DNA from: an uncultured Mucilaginibacter sp.
GTDB lineage: Bacteria > Bacteroidota > Bacteroidia > Sphingobacteriales > Sphingobacteriaceae
Assembly: GCA_903887275.1 (NCBI GenBank)
Contig: CAISPD010000056.1
Coordinates: 1 to 36,341, forward strand
Length of the DNA: 36,341 nt
Reading direction: 5' to 3'
Numbering within the stretch: position 1 is the stretch's first letter; each line of letters starts with the position of its first letter. Under the pieces are notes generated by a model. It did no database searches. It had not been told where the DNA came from and saw only the letters and a program-made list of their open reading frames with translations. Below, one piece after another: positions 8,678 through 16,808 of the stretch. The translations under genes were made by a program, and so were the position numbers.

Positions 8678-9703
8678 ATGTCAAAATTTGAAACCAAGTA
8701 CCTGGTCGATGTATTTTCTGCCCTGGGTAATCAGTTAAAATCGCCTGATGAGTCGCTTAGCGCGTTGATTCAGGATGAACATTTTTATAACGCCTGGTTT
8801 ACCCCCGAAAATGTTGATTTAGCAGTAAGATCCATCGGTGAAATGCTGAATAGCACCAGTCTGCATGCATGGTTAGCTAAATATCCCGGCGAAAACAGTA
8901 AACAGTCAAAAAAAGTCGGACTGATTTTAGCTGGAAATATCCCGCTTGTTGGCTTTCATGACGTTTTAAGCGTGCTGGTGAGCGGCAACCATGCTCTGAT
9001 CAAAGCTTCATCACAAGACGGTCGACTGATCAAAGAAGTCTTGCGGCGCCTGCTGCTGATAGAACCGGCATTTGCCGACCAGTTTACTTTTGTTGAACGA
9101 TTGGAAGGTTTTGATGCAGTTATCGCAACCGGCAGCAATAATTCGTCCAGATATTTTGATTATTATTTCAGTAAAGTACCGCATATCATCCGCCGGAACA
9201 GGAACAGTTTAGCGGTATTGACCGGCAATGAAAGTAATGAACAACTGTTTCAGCTGGGTAAGGATATTTTTAATTTTTTTGGATTGGGATGCCGAAATGT
9301 ATCGAAGATCTATGTACCCGCAGGCTACCGGATGGCTACATTTTTTGAAGCTATCGAGCCTTATCATACCATCATTGATCATCACAAATACAATAATAAC
9401 TATGACTATAACAAATCGATCTACCTGGTTAACCGTAACGACCATCTGGACAATGGCTTTTTGCTGGTAAAAGAGGATACCGGGCTGATCTCACCTCTGG
9501 CTGTGTTGTTTTATGAGTATTATGACAGTCTGACTTCGTTAAATGATAGCCTGTCAAAGTTATCGGATCAAATACAATGCATTGTGGGCAATGCAGCTTT
9601 ACAGGTCAGCAGTCAGCTTGTAGATTTCGGGCAAAGCCAGCATCCTGCATTATGGGATTATGCCGATGGTGTAGATACAATGGATTTCTTGACAAAGCTT
9701 TAA
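8678..9703 (+). CDS. LuxC-like acyl-CoA reductase
   Basis: A 341-residue protein of the acyl-CoA reductase (LuxC-like) branch of the aldehyde dehydrogenase fold. Visible marks are KVGLILAGNIPLVGFHDVL, which fits the nucleotide-binding start, VIATGSNNSSRYFDYYF, and the putative catalytic cysteine in GLGCRNVSKIYVP followed by the H-H-K-Y segment. Members reduce acyl-CoA or acyl-ACP to the aldehyde with NADPH; the chain substrate here is unknown. No LuxAB, LuxD or LuxE partner is nearby, so bioluminescence is not implied. In many relatives serC follows; here a hairpin and a 67-aa gene follow instead. Confidence 0.82.
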   Translation: MSKFETKYLVDVFSALGNQLKSPDESLSALIQDEHFYNAWFTPENVDLAVRSIGEMLNSTSLHAWLAKYPGENSKQSKKVGLILAGNIPLVGFHDVLSVLVSGNHALIKASSQDGRLIKEVLRRLLLIEPAFADQFTFVERLEGFDAVIATGSNNSSRYFDYYFSKVPHIIRRNRNSLAVLTGNESNEQLFQLGKDIFNFFGLGCRNVSKIYVPAGYRMATFFEAIEPYHTIIDHHKYNNNYDYNKSIYLVNRNDHLDNGFLLVKEDTGLISPLAVLFYEYYDSLTSLNDSLSKLSDQIQCIVGNAALQVSSQLVDFGQSQHPALWDYADGVDTMDFLTKL

Positions 9704-9736
9704 AATAACGATACCTTTGGCACAAGGGAAAAGGGA

Positions 9737-9793
9737 AAAGGTGAAAGGCGAAAGGTAGTCCTTTGTAACTTTGCCCTTTTAGCTTTCACCTTT
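9737..9793. repeat. Intergenic hairpin of purine words before the 67-aa gene
   Basis: Arms 9737-9755 and 9775-9793 pair at 16 of 19 positions (11 + 5 with a 3-nt interruption) around a 19-nt loop. The left side is a run of GGGAAAA/GGTGAAA/GGCGAAA words starting at about 9725. The right arm ends 9 nt before the ATG at 9803. It is the third hairpin in this window with repetitive arms and this position relative to a start codon. Confidence 0.7.
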
Positions 9794-9802
9794 AACCTCA
9801 AC

Positions 9803-10006
9803 ATGTATATCATCAAAGTAAAGGGCGTTGCCAAAATACCGGATTACGTACAGCTGCGCGACGATAAATTTACCTTGCTGGCTTATTTCAGAGTTGACAG
9901 GCCTGAAAAGTCGTTGGACAAGGTTGGTTTGGGGGCAAAAACCGAATATATTATGAATATTGTCAAAGATCTTCCCTTTGGACAGATCCTTAAATTAGAG
10001 ATTTAA
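9803..10006 (+). CDS. Small conserved-looking protein of unknown function
   Basis: A 67-residue soluble protein that begins MYIIKVKGVAKIPDYV and contains alternating beta-strand and charged segments (LRDDKFTLLAYFRVDRP, then a helix-like YIMNIVKDLPFG). I do not recognise a family. There is no signal peptide, membrane segment or cysteine. Its stop is 1 bp before the ATG of the FtsE-like ATPase, so the two are very likely co-transcribed and co-translated. This suggests a function linked to the ATPase. Base and codon use match the neighbours. Confidence 0.75.
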   Translation: MYIIKVKGVAKIPDYVQLRDDKFTLLAYFRVDRPEKSLDKVGLGAKTEYIMNIVKDLPFGQILKLEI

Positions 10007-10007
10007 A

Positions 10008-10694
10008 ATGGTCGGAAATTCAATTATAAAACTTAGCGGCGTAGATATTTTTCAGCAAAAGCACCTGGTTCTTTCACAGGTAGACCTGCATATTGATAAA
10101 GGCGATTTTGTTTGGCTGATCGGCCAGACAGGTTCCGGCAAAAGCAGTTTGCTGAAAGTGATTTATGGCGACCTGGCCATTGGTTCGGGGAATGGCGACG
10201 TTTGCGGGTACCAATTGAACAACCTTACTGCAAAAGATATCCCTTTTCTTCGCCGCAAACTGGGCATCGTATTTCAGGATTTCCAGCTTTTGACCGACCG
10301 GACAGTTGAGCAGAATCTTGAATTTGTAATGAAAGCTACAGGCTGGAAAGACAAAAAGTTAATAGCCGAAAGGACTTTAGACGTACTCGAAAAAGTAGGT
10401 CTTCGTTCAAAACTTAAAAAAATGCCCCACGAATTATCAGGTGGTGAGCAACAGCGCGTGGTGATTGCCCGTGCACTGATCAACGACCCCGAAATCATTC
10501 TGGCCGACGAGCCAACTGGTAACCTTGACCCCGATACTTCCGAAGAGATCGTATTATTGCTTAAACAGATCAGTCAGTCTTCAGGTACTGCTATACTTAT
10601 TGCGACCCACGATTACCACATCATCCGAACTTTCCCTTCACGCATCATTAAATGCGAAAGCGGCAAGGTTTTGGAGGACGTGCATATAGCCTGA
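10008..10694 (+). CDS. FtsE-like ABC transporter ATPase
   Basis: A 228-residue single-domain ABC ATPase. In order: Walker [11 protein letters not shown]-loop in [10 protein letters not shown], signature [15 protein letters not shown], Walker [14 protein letters not shown] and the switch His in IATHDYH. The composition ([16 protein letters not shown]) fits the FtsE/LolD/MacB group. FtsE works with membrane partner FtsX to control septal peptidoglycan hydrolases. No FtsX-like permease is adjacent, so the assignment rests on resemblance; LolD-type lipoprotein release is an alternative. It is coupled to the 67-aa gene upstream. Confidence 0.85.
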   Translation: MVGNSIIKLSGVDIFQQKHLVLSQVDLHIDKGDFVWLIGQTGSGKSSLLKVIYGDLAIGSGNGDVCGYQLNNLTAKDIPFLRRKLGIVFQDFQLLTDRTVEQNLEFVMKATGWKDKKLIAERTLDVLEKVGLRSKLKKMPHELSGGEQQRVVIARALINDPEIILADEPTGNLDPDTSEEIVLLLKQISQSSGTAILIATHDYHIIRTFPSRIIKCESGKVLEDVHIA

Positions 10695-10746
10695 TGAGCT
10701 ATTAGTTCATCTAAATTTTTGGAACAATTTTCCTATTTTGTAACTT

Positions 10747-10797
10747 GTAACAATATTGTTAGCCAGCTATAAACAATGTGCCTAACAACATTGTTAC
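10747..10797 (+). promoter_or_regulatory. Twin operator-like palindromes upstream of the efflux operon
   Basis: Two 14-bp palindromic cores, TAACAATATTGTTA at 10748-10761 (perfect) and TAACAACATTGTTA at 10783-10796 (one mismatch), are centred 35 bp apart. The 16-mer at 10747 (GTAACAATATTGTTAG) is the reverse complement of the one at 10782 except for one base. Such sites suit a dimeric repressor, for example of TetR/AcrR type. No regulator gene is adjacent. A weak promoter (TTTG at 10718, 19-bp spacer, TAACTTGT) would overlap the first site. Confidence 0.55.
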
Positions 10798-10886
10798 TAT
10801 TACTTATTGACTGAATTTTCCAGTTTTACAAAATATTTCCACGGCAAGTAAACTGTCAGTTTCAGCGTTATGCCGGAATTTATTCT

Positions 10887-12284
10887 ATGAAAGCATTTTT
10901 TTTTTATAACTACCTAAACTTGCAGATCCAAACCACGTGGCGACAAGGTATACTGATCGCAGTTTTTATTATAGTTCAGGTTTTAGGGTCAAACCTGGCC
11001 CATGCACAAAAGAATGACAGCGCAAAATTCAGAACGCTGAGTTTATCGCAATGTATCGAATATGCCTTACATCATCAGCCAGCTTATAAAAGGGCACAGC
11101 TTGGCGAATCCATTACCAAAACCACCAATGATATTAATCTTTCCGGGCTATTACCTCAGGTAAACGCTTCGGGAAATCTGGTACATTACTTTAAACAATC
11201 AAGTCTGAGTTCAACAAATTCGACGGGGAGCAGTACAACTACCAGTGGCTCGGGAGGGCATTCAAATAGCTTTGTGCCACAACTATCGGCCACACAAAAT
11301 ATTTTCAACCCGGCCCTGTCTTACGCATCGAAAAGCGCACCGTTGTACATGAAACAATCGCAGCAGGTTACAGACAGTACCCGGATAGGTTTGGTAGCTA
11401 ATACCAGCAAAACCTTTTATGCCCTGTTGCTAACACTGGAACAAATTGACGTTTTAAAGGAAGATACAGCACGCCTTGGTAAAAATGTACGTGATACCTA
11501 CCGCCAATACAAGGGTGGTATAGTTGATGAAACTGATTATGAAGAGGCTACCATAACGCTTAATAATTCGCTGGCGCAATTAAAACAAGCCAGAGAGAAT
11601 GTGGTACCGCAATACGCAGCACTAAAACAGGTCATCGGTTTTGCGCCAGACAGTCAGTTCAATGTGAAGTTCGATACGGTTGAGATGATGCGCCAGATAT
11701 CGATCGATACAACGCAGCAACTACAATACGAAAAACGTGTAGAAATGCAGGTGCTTTCAACCCAAAAGCAGCTACAACATCTGCAAACCAATTATTACCG
11801 TATGGCTTACTTGCCAACTGTGTCGGCATTCTTCAATTATAATTACGGATTTGGTAGCAATAGTCTGTCAACGCTGTTCAATACCGGGTATCCGAGTTCA
11901 CTATTAGGGCTATCCTTAAACATCCCCATATTTACAGGCTTCTCCAGAGTCAACAATGTTAAAAGATCCAAATTGGAAGAGGATGTTTTAAATCAGGATG
12001 AATTTGCATTGAGATCGCAGATCAATACCGAATACACATCGGCTTTAGCTAACTATAAAAGCAACCTTTACAACCTGGCACAATTACGTAATAACGTAAA
12101 CCTGGCCAAACGGGTATATTTTGTAGTTACCCTGCAATACAAAGAAGGGATTGTTGCATACCTGAATGTAATAACAGCCGAATCGAACCTGATAACATCT
12201 GAAATTAATTATATAAACGCCTTATTCCAGGTATTATCGAGTAAGATCGACCTGGAAAGATCAATGGGCACAATTTCTTACTGA
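10887..12284 (+). CDS. TolC-like outer-membrane efflux protein
   Basis: A 465-residue outer-membrane channel of the TolC family. A long N-region is followed by a hydrophobic stretch (GILIAVFIIVQVLG) and a likely signal-peptidase site after SNLAHA. The mature part has the duplicated helix-rich layout of the family, with LSLSQCIEYALHHQPAY near the start and a serine/threonine/glycine-rich loop at about residues 110-130. It would form the exit duct for the RND pumps encoded downstream. The stop overlaps the adaptor start by 1 bp (TGATG), so the operon is translationally coupled. The 192-bp upstream region carries twin palindromes. Confidence 0.92.
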   Translation: MKAFFFYNYLNLQIQTTWRQGILIAVFIIVQVLGSNLAHAQKNDSAKFRTLSLSQCIEYALHHQPAYKRAQLGESITKTTNDINLSGLLPQVNASGNLVHYFKQSSLSSTNSTGSSTTTSGSGGHSNSFVPQLSATQNIFNPALSYASKSAPLYMKQSQQVTDSTRIGLVANTSKTFYALLLTLEQIDVLKEDTARLGKNVRDTYRQYKGGIVDETDYEEATITLNNSLAQLKQARENVVPQYAALKQVIGFAPDSQFNVKFDTVEMMRQISIDTTQQLQYEKRVEMQVLSTQKQLQHLQTNYYRMAYLPTVSAFFNYNYGFGSNSLSTLFNTGYPSSLLGLSLNIPIFTGFSRVNNVKRSKLEEDVLNQDEFALRSQINTEYTSALANYKSNLYNLAQLRNNVNLAKRVYFVVTLQYKEGIVAYLNVITAESNLITSEINYINALFQVLSSKIDLERSMGTISY

Positions 12285-13492
12285 TGAGCAACTTTAGCAA
12301 TAAGCCTACATCGATGAACCAAGTTTTGAGATATATCACCATAGCAAGTTTTGTTGCCCTGGCGGCATGCACAAAAAAGCCGGCACCAGCCACTGTTATT
12401 GTGCCTGTGAATTTATTAAAGATAAGCCCTAAGGCGGTTAGTTATTTTGATAATTACCCGGCTACAACCACGGCACTGAGTCAGGTAAATTTGCTGGCAC
12501 AGGTACAGGGTTACATTACCGGGATCTATTTTAAAGAAGGTTCACATGTTAAAAAAGGCGAAAAACTTTACGAGATCGATCGTCGGATCTATCAGGCCAA
12601 TTACGATGCCGCAGTTGCAAACCTGAAAGTAGCAGATGGCAACCTAACTCAGGCGCAGCAGGACGCAGATCGATATGAGTATCTGAACAGCTATAATGCT
12701 GTAGCAAAACAATTGTATGACCACGCCGTGATCGCCCTTCAAAATGCCAAAAACCAGGTTAAAGCAGCCGACGAGGCCGTAAAGTCGGCAAGGGCCAGTT
12801 TAGCCTACGCCATTATAACAGCACCATTTGACGGCACCATTGGCCTGAGCCAGGTAAAAACCGGAAACTTTGTTACGCCAGGATCTACGGTGTTGAATAC
12901 GATATCGACAGATGATCCCATAGCCGTTGACTTTGTGATCAATGAGAAGCAATTGCCGCGCTTTGAAAAACTGGCAAAAAGCAAGGCCGACAAGGTTGAT
13001 TCTTTATTTACAATTTTATTGCCCGACAATACCCTTTATCCGCATACGGGAAAAATATCGGTGATTGACAGGGCAGTTGACCCGCAGACCGGCTCGATCA
13101 CCATCCGCCTGGTATTCCCTAATCCCGACTATTTTTTAAGGGCCGGAATGAGCTGCGTAGTAAGGGTACATAACCAGGATACCGCGCCGCAGCTGGTATT
13201 GCCCGGGAAAGCTGTTGTTGAACAAATGGGCGAATATTTTGTGTTTACTGCAAAAGATTCCGTCATTACTACCAAAGAGGACAGTAGCAAGGGCTTGCCG
13301 GGTAAAAAAACTTTGGTTGCATCGCAGAAAAAAGTGGTAGTGGGACAAACCATTGGCGGGAATATTATAATTAAAAGCGGCATAAAAGTTGGCGACAGGA
13401 TAGTGGTTGATGGTGTGCAGGCTTTGCACGAAGGCGTACCGATCACCACTTCGAACAAGTTGCCCGCAGCAGGTGGCCGTGGCGGGAAATAG
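12284..13492 (+). CDS. RND efflux periplasmic adaptor (membrane fusion lipoprotein)
   Basis: A 402-residue AcrA/MexA-type adaptor. A hydrophobic leader ends in the lipobox VALAACTKK, so it is probably a lipoprotein. The barrel-sandwich half is visible in VQGYITGIYFKEGSHVKKGEKLYEID and its partner in ITAPFDGTIGLSQVKTGNFV, separated by a coiled-coil hairpin (about residues 95-155). The start at 12284 overlaps the TolC stop; a second in-frame ATG at 12314 would also leave the signal intact. It links the inner-membrane pumps to TolC. The C-terminus is unusually rich in Gly/Arg (AAGGRGGK). Confidence 0.93.
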   Translation: MSNFSNKPTSMNQVLRYITIASFVALAACTKKPAPATVIVPVNLLKISPKAVSYFDNYPATTTALSQVNLLAQVQGYITGIYFKEGSHVKKGEKLYEIDRRIYQANYDAAVANLKVADGNLTQAQQDADRYEYLNSYNAVAKQLYDHAVIALQNAKNQVKAADEAVKSARASLAYAIITAPFDGTIGLSQVKTGNFVTPGSTVLNTISTDDPIAVDFVINEKQLPRFEKLAKSKADKVDSLFTILLPDNTLYPHTGKISVIDRAVDPQTGSITIRLVFPNPDYFLRAGMSCVVRVHNQDTAPQLVLPGKAVVEQMGEYFVFTAKDSVITTKEDSSKGLPGKKTLVASQKKVVVGQTIGGNIIIKSGIKVGDRIVVDGVQALHEGVPITTSNKLPAAGGRGGK

Positions 13493-13551
13493 TACGGATA
13501 TAGTTGTCCGGAACAATATTTCCGGGTTGTTTTTTCACAAGACACTAAAGC

Positions 13552-16500
13552 ATGATCGCTAATACGTTTATAAAAAGACCGGTTACAGCAATTGTGATCT
13601 CGATAGTACTGGTGATCACCGGTGTGATTTGTATTTTCAATTTACCGGTTGACCAGTACCCTGACATTACCCCGCCTATAGTACAGGTTAACGGGCAATT
13701 TACGGGCGCTGATGCGCAAACCGTAGAGCAAACCGTTGCCACCCCGGTTGAGCAGCAGGTAAACGGTACTCCAGGAATGGAATACATGCAAAGCAACAGC
13801 ACCAATAACGGGCTGATGACCATGAACGTAACGTTTAAGGTTGGTACCAATATTGATGTTGCCGCGCTCGACGTACAAAACCGGGTAAGTATTGCCACTC
13901 CACTTTTACCGGCTGTTGTAAGTCGGCTTGGGCTGACCGTAAGGGCATTGAATCCCAGCATGTTAATGATGGTGGCGATCTATTCGCCAAAAGGCAGCCA
14001 TAAGATCACTTTTCTCGACAACTTTACCAATATCTTTATTCAGGATGCCTTATTGCGGGTGCCGGGCGTAGGCAGTATCAACCGTTTTACGGATGATTTC
14101 AGCATGCGTATCTGGATGAACCCGGAAAAAATGGCTGCCTATAAACTTACACCTGCTGATGTGATCAGTGCCCTAAACTCCCAAAATGTGCAGGTTGCGG
14201 CGGGAACAGCAGGCGTGCCTCCCCAGGCATCTAACCAAACCTATGAACTTGGCATCCTGGTTAACGGCCGTTTAAGTAAAGTATCCGAATTTGAAAATAT
14301 CGTTGTAAAAAGCGTACCCACAACCCGCGAGTTGGTTTATCTGAAAGATGTTGCCCGGGTTGAGCTGGGAAAATTTACGTTCTCCAGCAATTCATTTGTC
14401 GATGGCAAAAGGGCGTCGTACCTGCAAATTTATCAGGCACCGGGAAGTAATGCGCTCGAGACAGCCAAAGGTGTTTACGCAGCACTGGCTAAACTAAAAC
14501 AGACTTTCCCGGCCGATGTGGAATATAGTGTACCCTTTGAATCGGTAACGGTAGTTAAAGTTTCCATGAGCGATGTGGTAGGAACGCTATTGAAAACCCT
14601 GGCATTGGTTGCCGTAGTAGTTTTGTTATTCCTCCAGAATTTAAGGTCGACATTGATACCGGTATTAGCCATACCCGTTTCTATTTTTGGCACCTTTTGT
14701 TTCTTTATCCCGCTGGGCTTTACCATCAATACGCTTACCATGTTTGGCTTTGTGCTTGCTATAGGTATTGTTGTTGATGATGCTATCATTGTGGTAGAAG
14801 CAGTACAACATTATATCGACGAAAAAGGTATGTCGCCGAAGGAAGCTACCTATATGGCCATGCGCGATATATCGGCGCCGGTAATTGCCATTGCGTTGAT
14901 CCTGGCAGCAGTTTTTGTTCCCGTTGGATTTATTCCGGGTATTGTGGGGCGTTTATACCAGCAGTTTGCGATTACTATTGCGATTTCTGTGATGATTTCT
15001 GCATTTATAGCCCTTTCGCTGACGCCAGCATTGTGTACGCTTCTGCTTAAACCAAGTACCATCAACAAAGAAGCAAAGGGATTGGATAAACTGTTCTTCC
15101 GTTTCAACAAATGGTTCGACAAGATAACCGAGCACTATACCGAAGGTGTGCGCCGATCAATCAAAGCATCAAAATTTATTATTATTCTATTGGTTTGTAT
15201 TTGCGCCGGGGCCTATTTCCTTTTTCAGCAAAAACCCTCGGGCTTTATACCGTCTGAAGACGACGGCAACCTGTATGTTACCTATCAGCTGCCTCCGGCA
15301 TCTTCTACTGCACAGTCGGTTGAGATCATGAACAAGCTGATGAAAGTTGTAGGATCTACGCCAGGTGTGGCACATTTTGCAGCATTATCAGGCCTCAACG
15401 TGGTTACTAATGCTTCCAACTCTAATAACGGAACCATTTATTGCCAGCTGGCACCCTGGGACGACCGCAACAATGAAAATGAACAGGTGCCGGGCATTAT
15501 CAGTGTGTTGCAGAAAAGGATTGCTGATGCCGGCATAAAAAACGCCAACGTAGAGGTGATCCAACCATCGCCGCTACCGGGTATAGGCGCTACCGTTGGC
15601 TTTAGTTTACAGCTTGAACAACGGAGTACCAACGATGATGTACATGCTTTTGAAAATGTAGTTGACCGCTTTATTGCCGAAGCCAATAAAAACCCGGCAA
15701 TTACCAATGCGTTCAGCTTTTATTCGGCTCATACGCCCAATTACAACCTGACTGTCGACAGGGATAAATGTGAAAAGCTCGGCATCAATGTATCTGATGT
15801 GTTTACCACGATACAAGCCTATATGGGCAGTTTGTACATCAACGATTTTACTACCTATAACCGCACTTTTCACGTAGTGGTGCAGGCAGATACCGCCTAC
15901 CGGAAGCTGATTTCTGATATGGATAAATATTATGTTCGAAATCAGGCAGGCAATATGGTTCCACTGGGTACCGTCATCAGTTACAAACCTACGGAGGCTG
16001 CGCCATTGATATCGCATTTTAATATTTTCCGTTCGGCAGAGATCGACGGCATATCGAAGCCCGGGCATAGTAATACCGAGGCGATAGATAGCCTTAAAGC
16101 CGTTGCTGCAAGGGTATTGCCACAGGGATACACCTATGAATTCTCGGGTTTAAGTTTTGAGGAGATCAATGCAGGTTCTACAACCATATACATTTTCCTG
16201 TTTTCCATCGCTTTTGTGTTCCTGTTTCTGGCAGCATTGTATGAAAGCTGGTCGGTACCATTTTCGGTGCTATTTGCGGTTCCGGTTGGCGCCTTTGGTG
16301 CGATATTGGGATTAGCACTGTTGCCTAAACTGACAGATAATGTTTATGCACAGATAGGCCTGGTAACACTGATCGGGCTGGCAGCAAAGAACGCCATCCT
16401 TATCGTGGAGTTTGCCAAGATCAGGGTGGATCGCGGTGAGGATCTGTTACAATCTACGTTGGATGCCGTAAAACTACGCCTGCGCCCCATTGTAATGACC

Positions 16501-16806
16501 TCGCTCGCCTTTATACTCGGTGTATTGCCATTGGTATTTGCTTCGGGTGCCGGTGCTGTAGCACGCCAAACCATTGGCATCACGGTGCTTGGAGGTATGC
16601 TTGCGGCTTCAACCCTCGCCATCTTTATTGTACCGGTTCTTTTTGTGCTCATCACTAAACTAAGTTATGGCAAAGCCAAACTGGATGATCTGAAAAAGCA
16701 CCATCTTGAACTGATGGAAAAAGCCCAAAAGGTTGAGCAGCAAAACATTGACCCTGAATTGGAATTTGAAATAGAAAAGTCGCGCCAGCTTAATAATCTA
16801 GCATAG
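13552..16806 (+). CDS. HAE-1 RND multidrug efflux permease, copy 1
   Basis: A 1084-residue inner-membrane proton-drug antiporter of the AcrB/MexB (HAE-1) group. Residues 1-30 are TM1 (FIKRPVTAIVISIVLV). Two large periplasmic loops and two TM bundles follow, as in the family. Proton-relay residues are present: D409 and D410 in GIVVDDAIIVVE and K946 in LAAKNAILIVEFAK. With the adaptor and TolC it forms a tripartite pump exporting hydrophobic compounds; substrates cannot be read from sequence. It lies 59 bp after the adaptor gene and 2 bp before a close paralogue, which implies a local duplication. Confidence 0.95.
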   Translation: MIANTFIKRPVTAIVISIVLVITGVICIFNLPVDQYPDITPPIVQVNGQFTGADAQTVEQTVATPVEQQVNGTPGMEYMQSNSTNNGLMTMNVTFKVGTNIDVAALDVQNRVSIATPLLPAVVSRLGLTVRALNPSMLMMVAIYSPKGSHKITFLDNFTNIFIQDALLRVPGVGSINRFTDDFSMRIWMNPEKMAAYKLTPADVISALNSQNVQVAAGTAGVPPQASNQTYELGILVNGRLSKVSEFENIVVKSVPTTRELVYLKDVARVELGKFTFSSNSFVDGKRASYLQIYQAPGSNALETAKGVYAALAKLKQTFPADVEYSVPFESVTVVKVSMSDVVGTLLKTLALVAVVVLLFLQNLRSTLIPVLAIPVSIFGTFCFFIPLGFTINTLTMFGFVLAIGIVVDDAIIVVEAVQHYIDEKGMSPKEATYMAMRDISAPVIAIALILAAVFVPVGFIPGIVGRLYQQFAITIAISVMISAFIALSLTPALCTLLLKPSTINKEAKGLDKLFFRFNKWFDKITEHYTEGVRRSIKASKFIIILLVCICAGAYFLFQQKPSGFIPSEDDGNLYVTYQLPPASSTAQSVEIMNKLMKVVGSTPGVAHFAALSGLNVVTNASNSNNGTIYCQLAPWDDRNNENEQVPGIISVLQKRIADAGIKNANVEVIQPSPLPGIGATVGFSLQLEQRSTNDDVHAFENVVDRFIAEANKNPAITNAFSFYSAHTPNYNLTVDRDKCEKLGINVSDVFTTIQAYMGSLYINDFTTYNRTFHVVVQADTAYRKLISDMDKYYVRNQAGNMVPLGTVISYKPTEAAPLISHFNIFRSAEIDGISKPGHSNTEAIDSLKAVAARVLPQGYTYEFSGLSFEEINAGSTTIYIFLFSIAFVFLFLAALYESWSVPFSVLFAVPVGAFGAILGLALLPKLTDNVYAQIGLVTLIGLAAKNAILIVEFAKIRVDRGEDLLQSTLDAVKLRLRPIVMTSLAFILGVLPLVFASGAGAVARQTIGITVLGGMLAASTLAIFIVPVLFVLITKLSYGKAKLDDLKKHHLELMEKAQKVEQQNIDPELEFEIEKSRQLNNLA

Positions 16807-16808
16807 GG

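Noticed and set aside
8678-9703. Bioluminescence gene (luxC)
   Set aside because: The fold resembles LuxC, but no luxAB, luxD or luxE accompany it; a metabolic acyl-CoA reductase is more likely.
15607-16068. 153-aa minus-strand frame opposite RND copy 1, and similar long antisense frames at 13545-13961 and 13129-13545
   Set aside because: Long antisense frames are expected opposite a GC-balanced conserved gene; sense-strand RND motifs explain the sequence.
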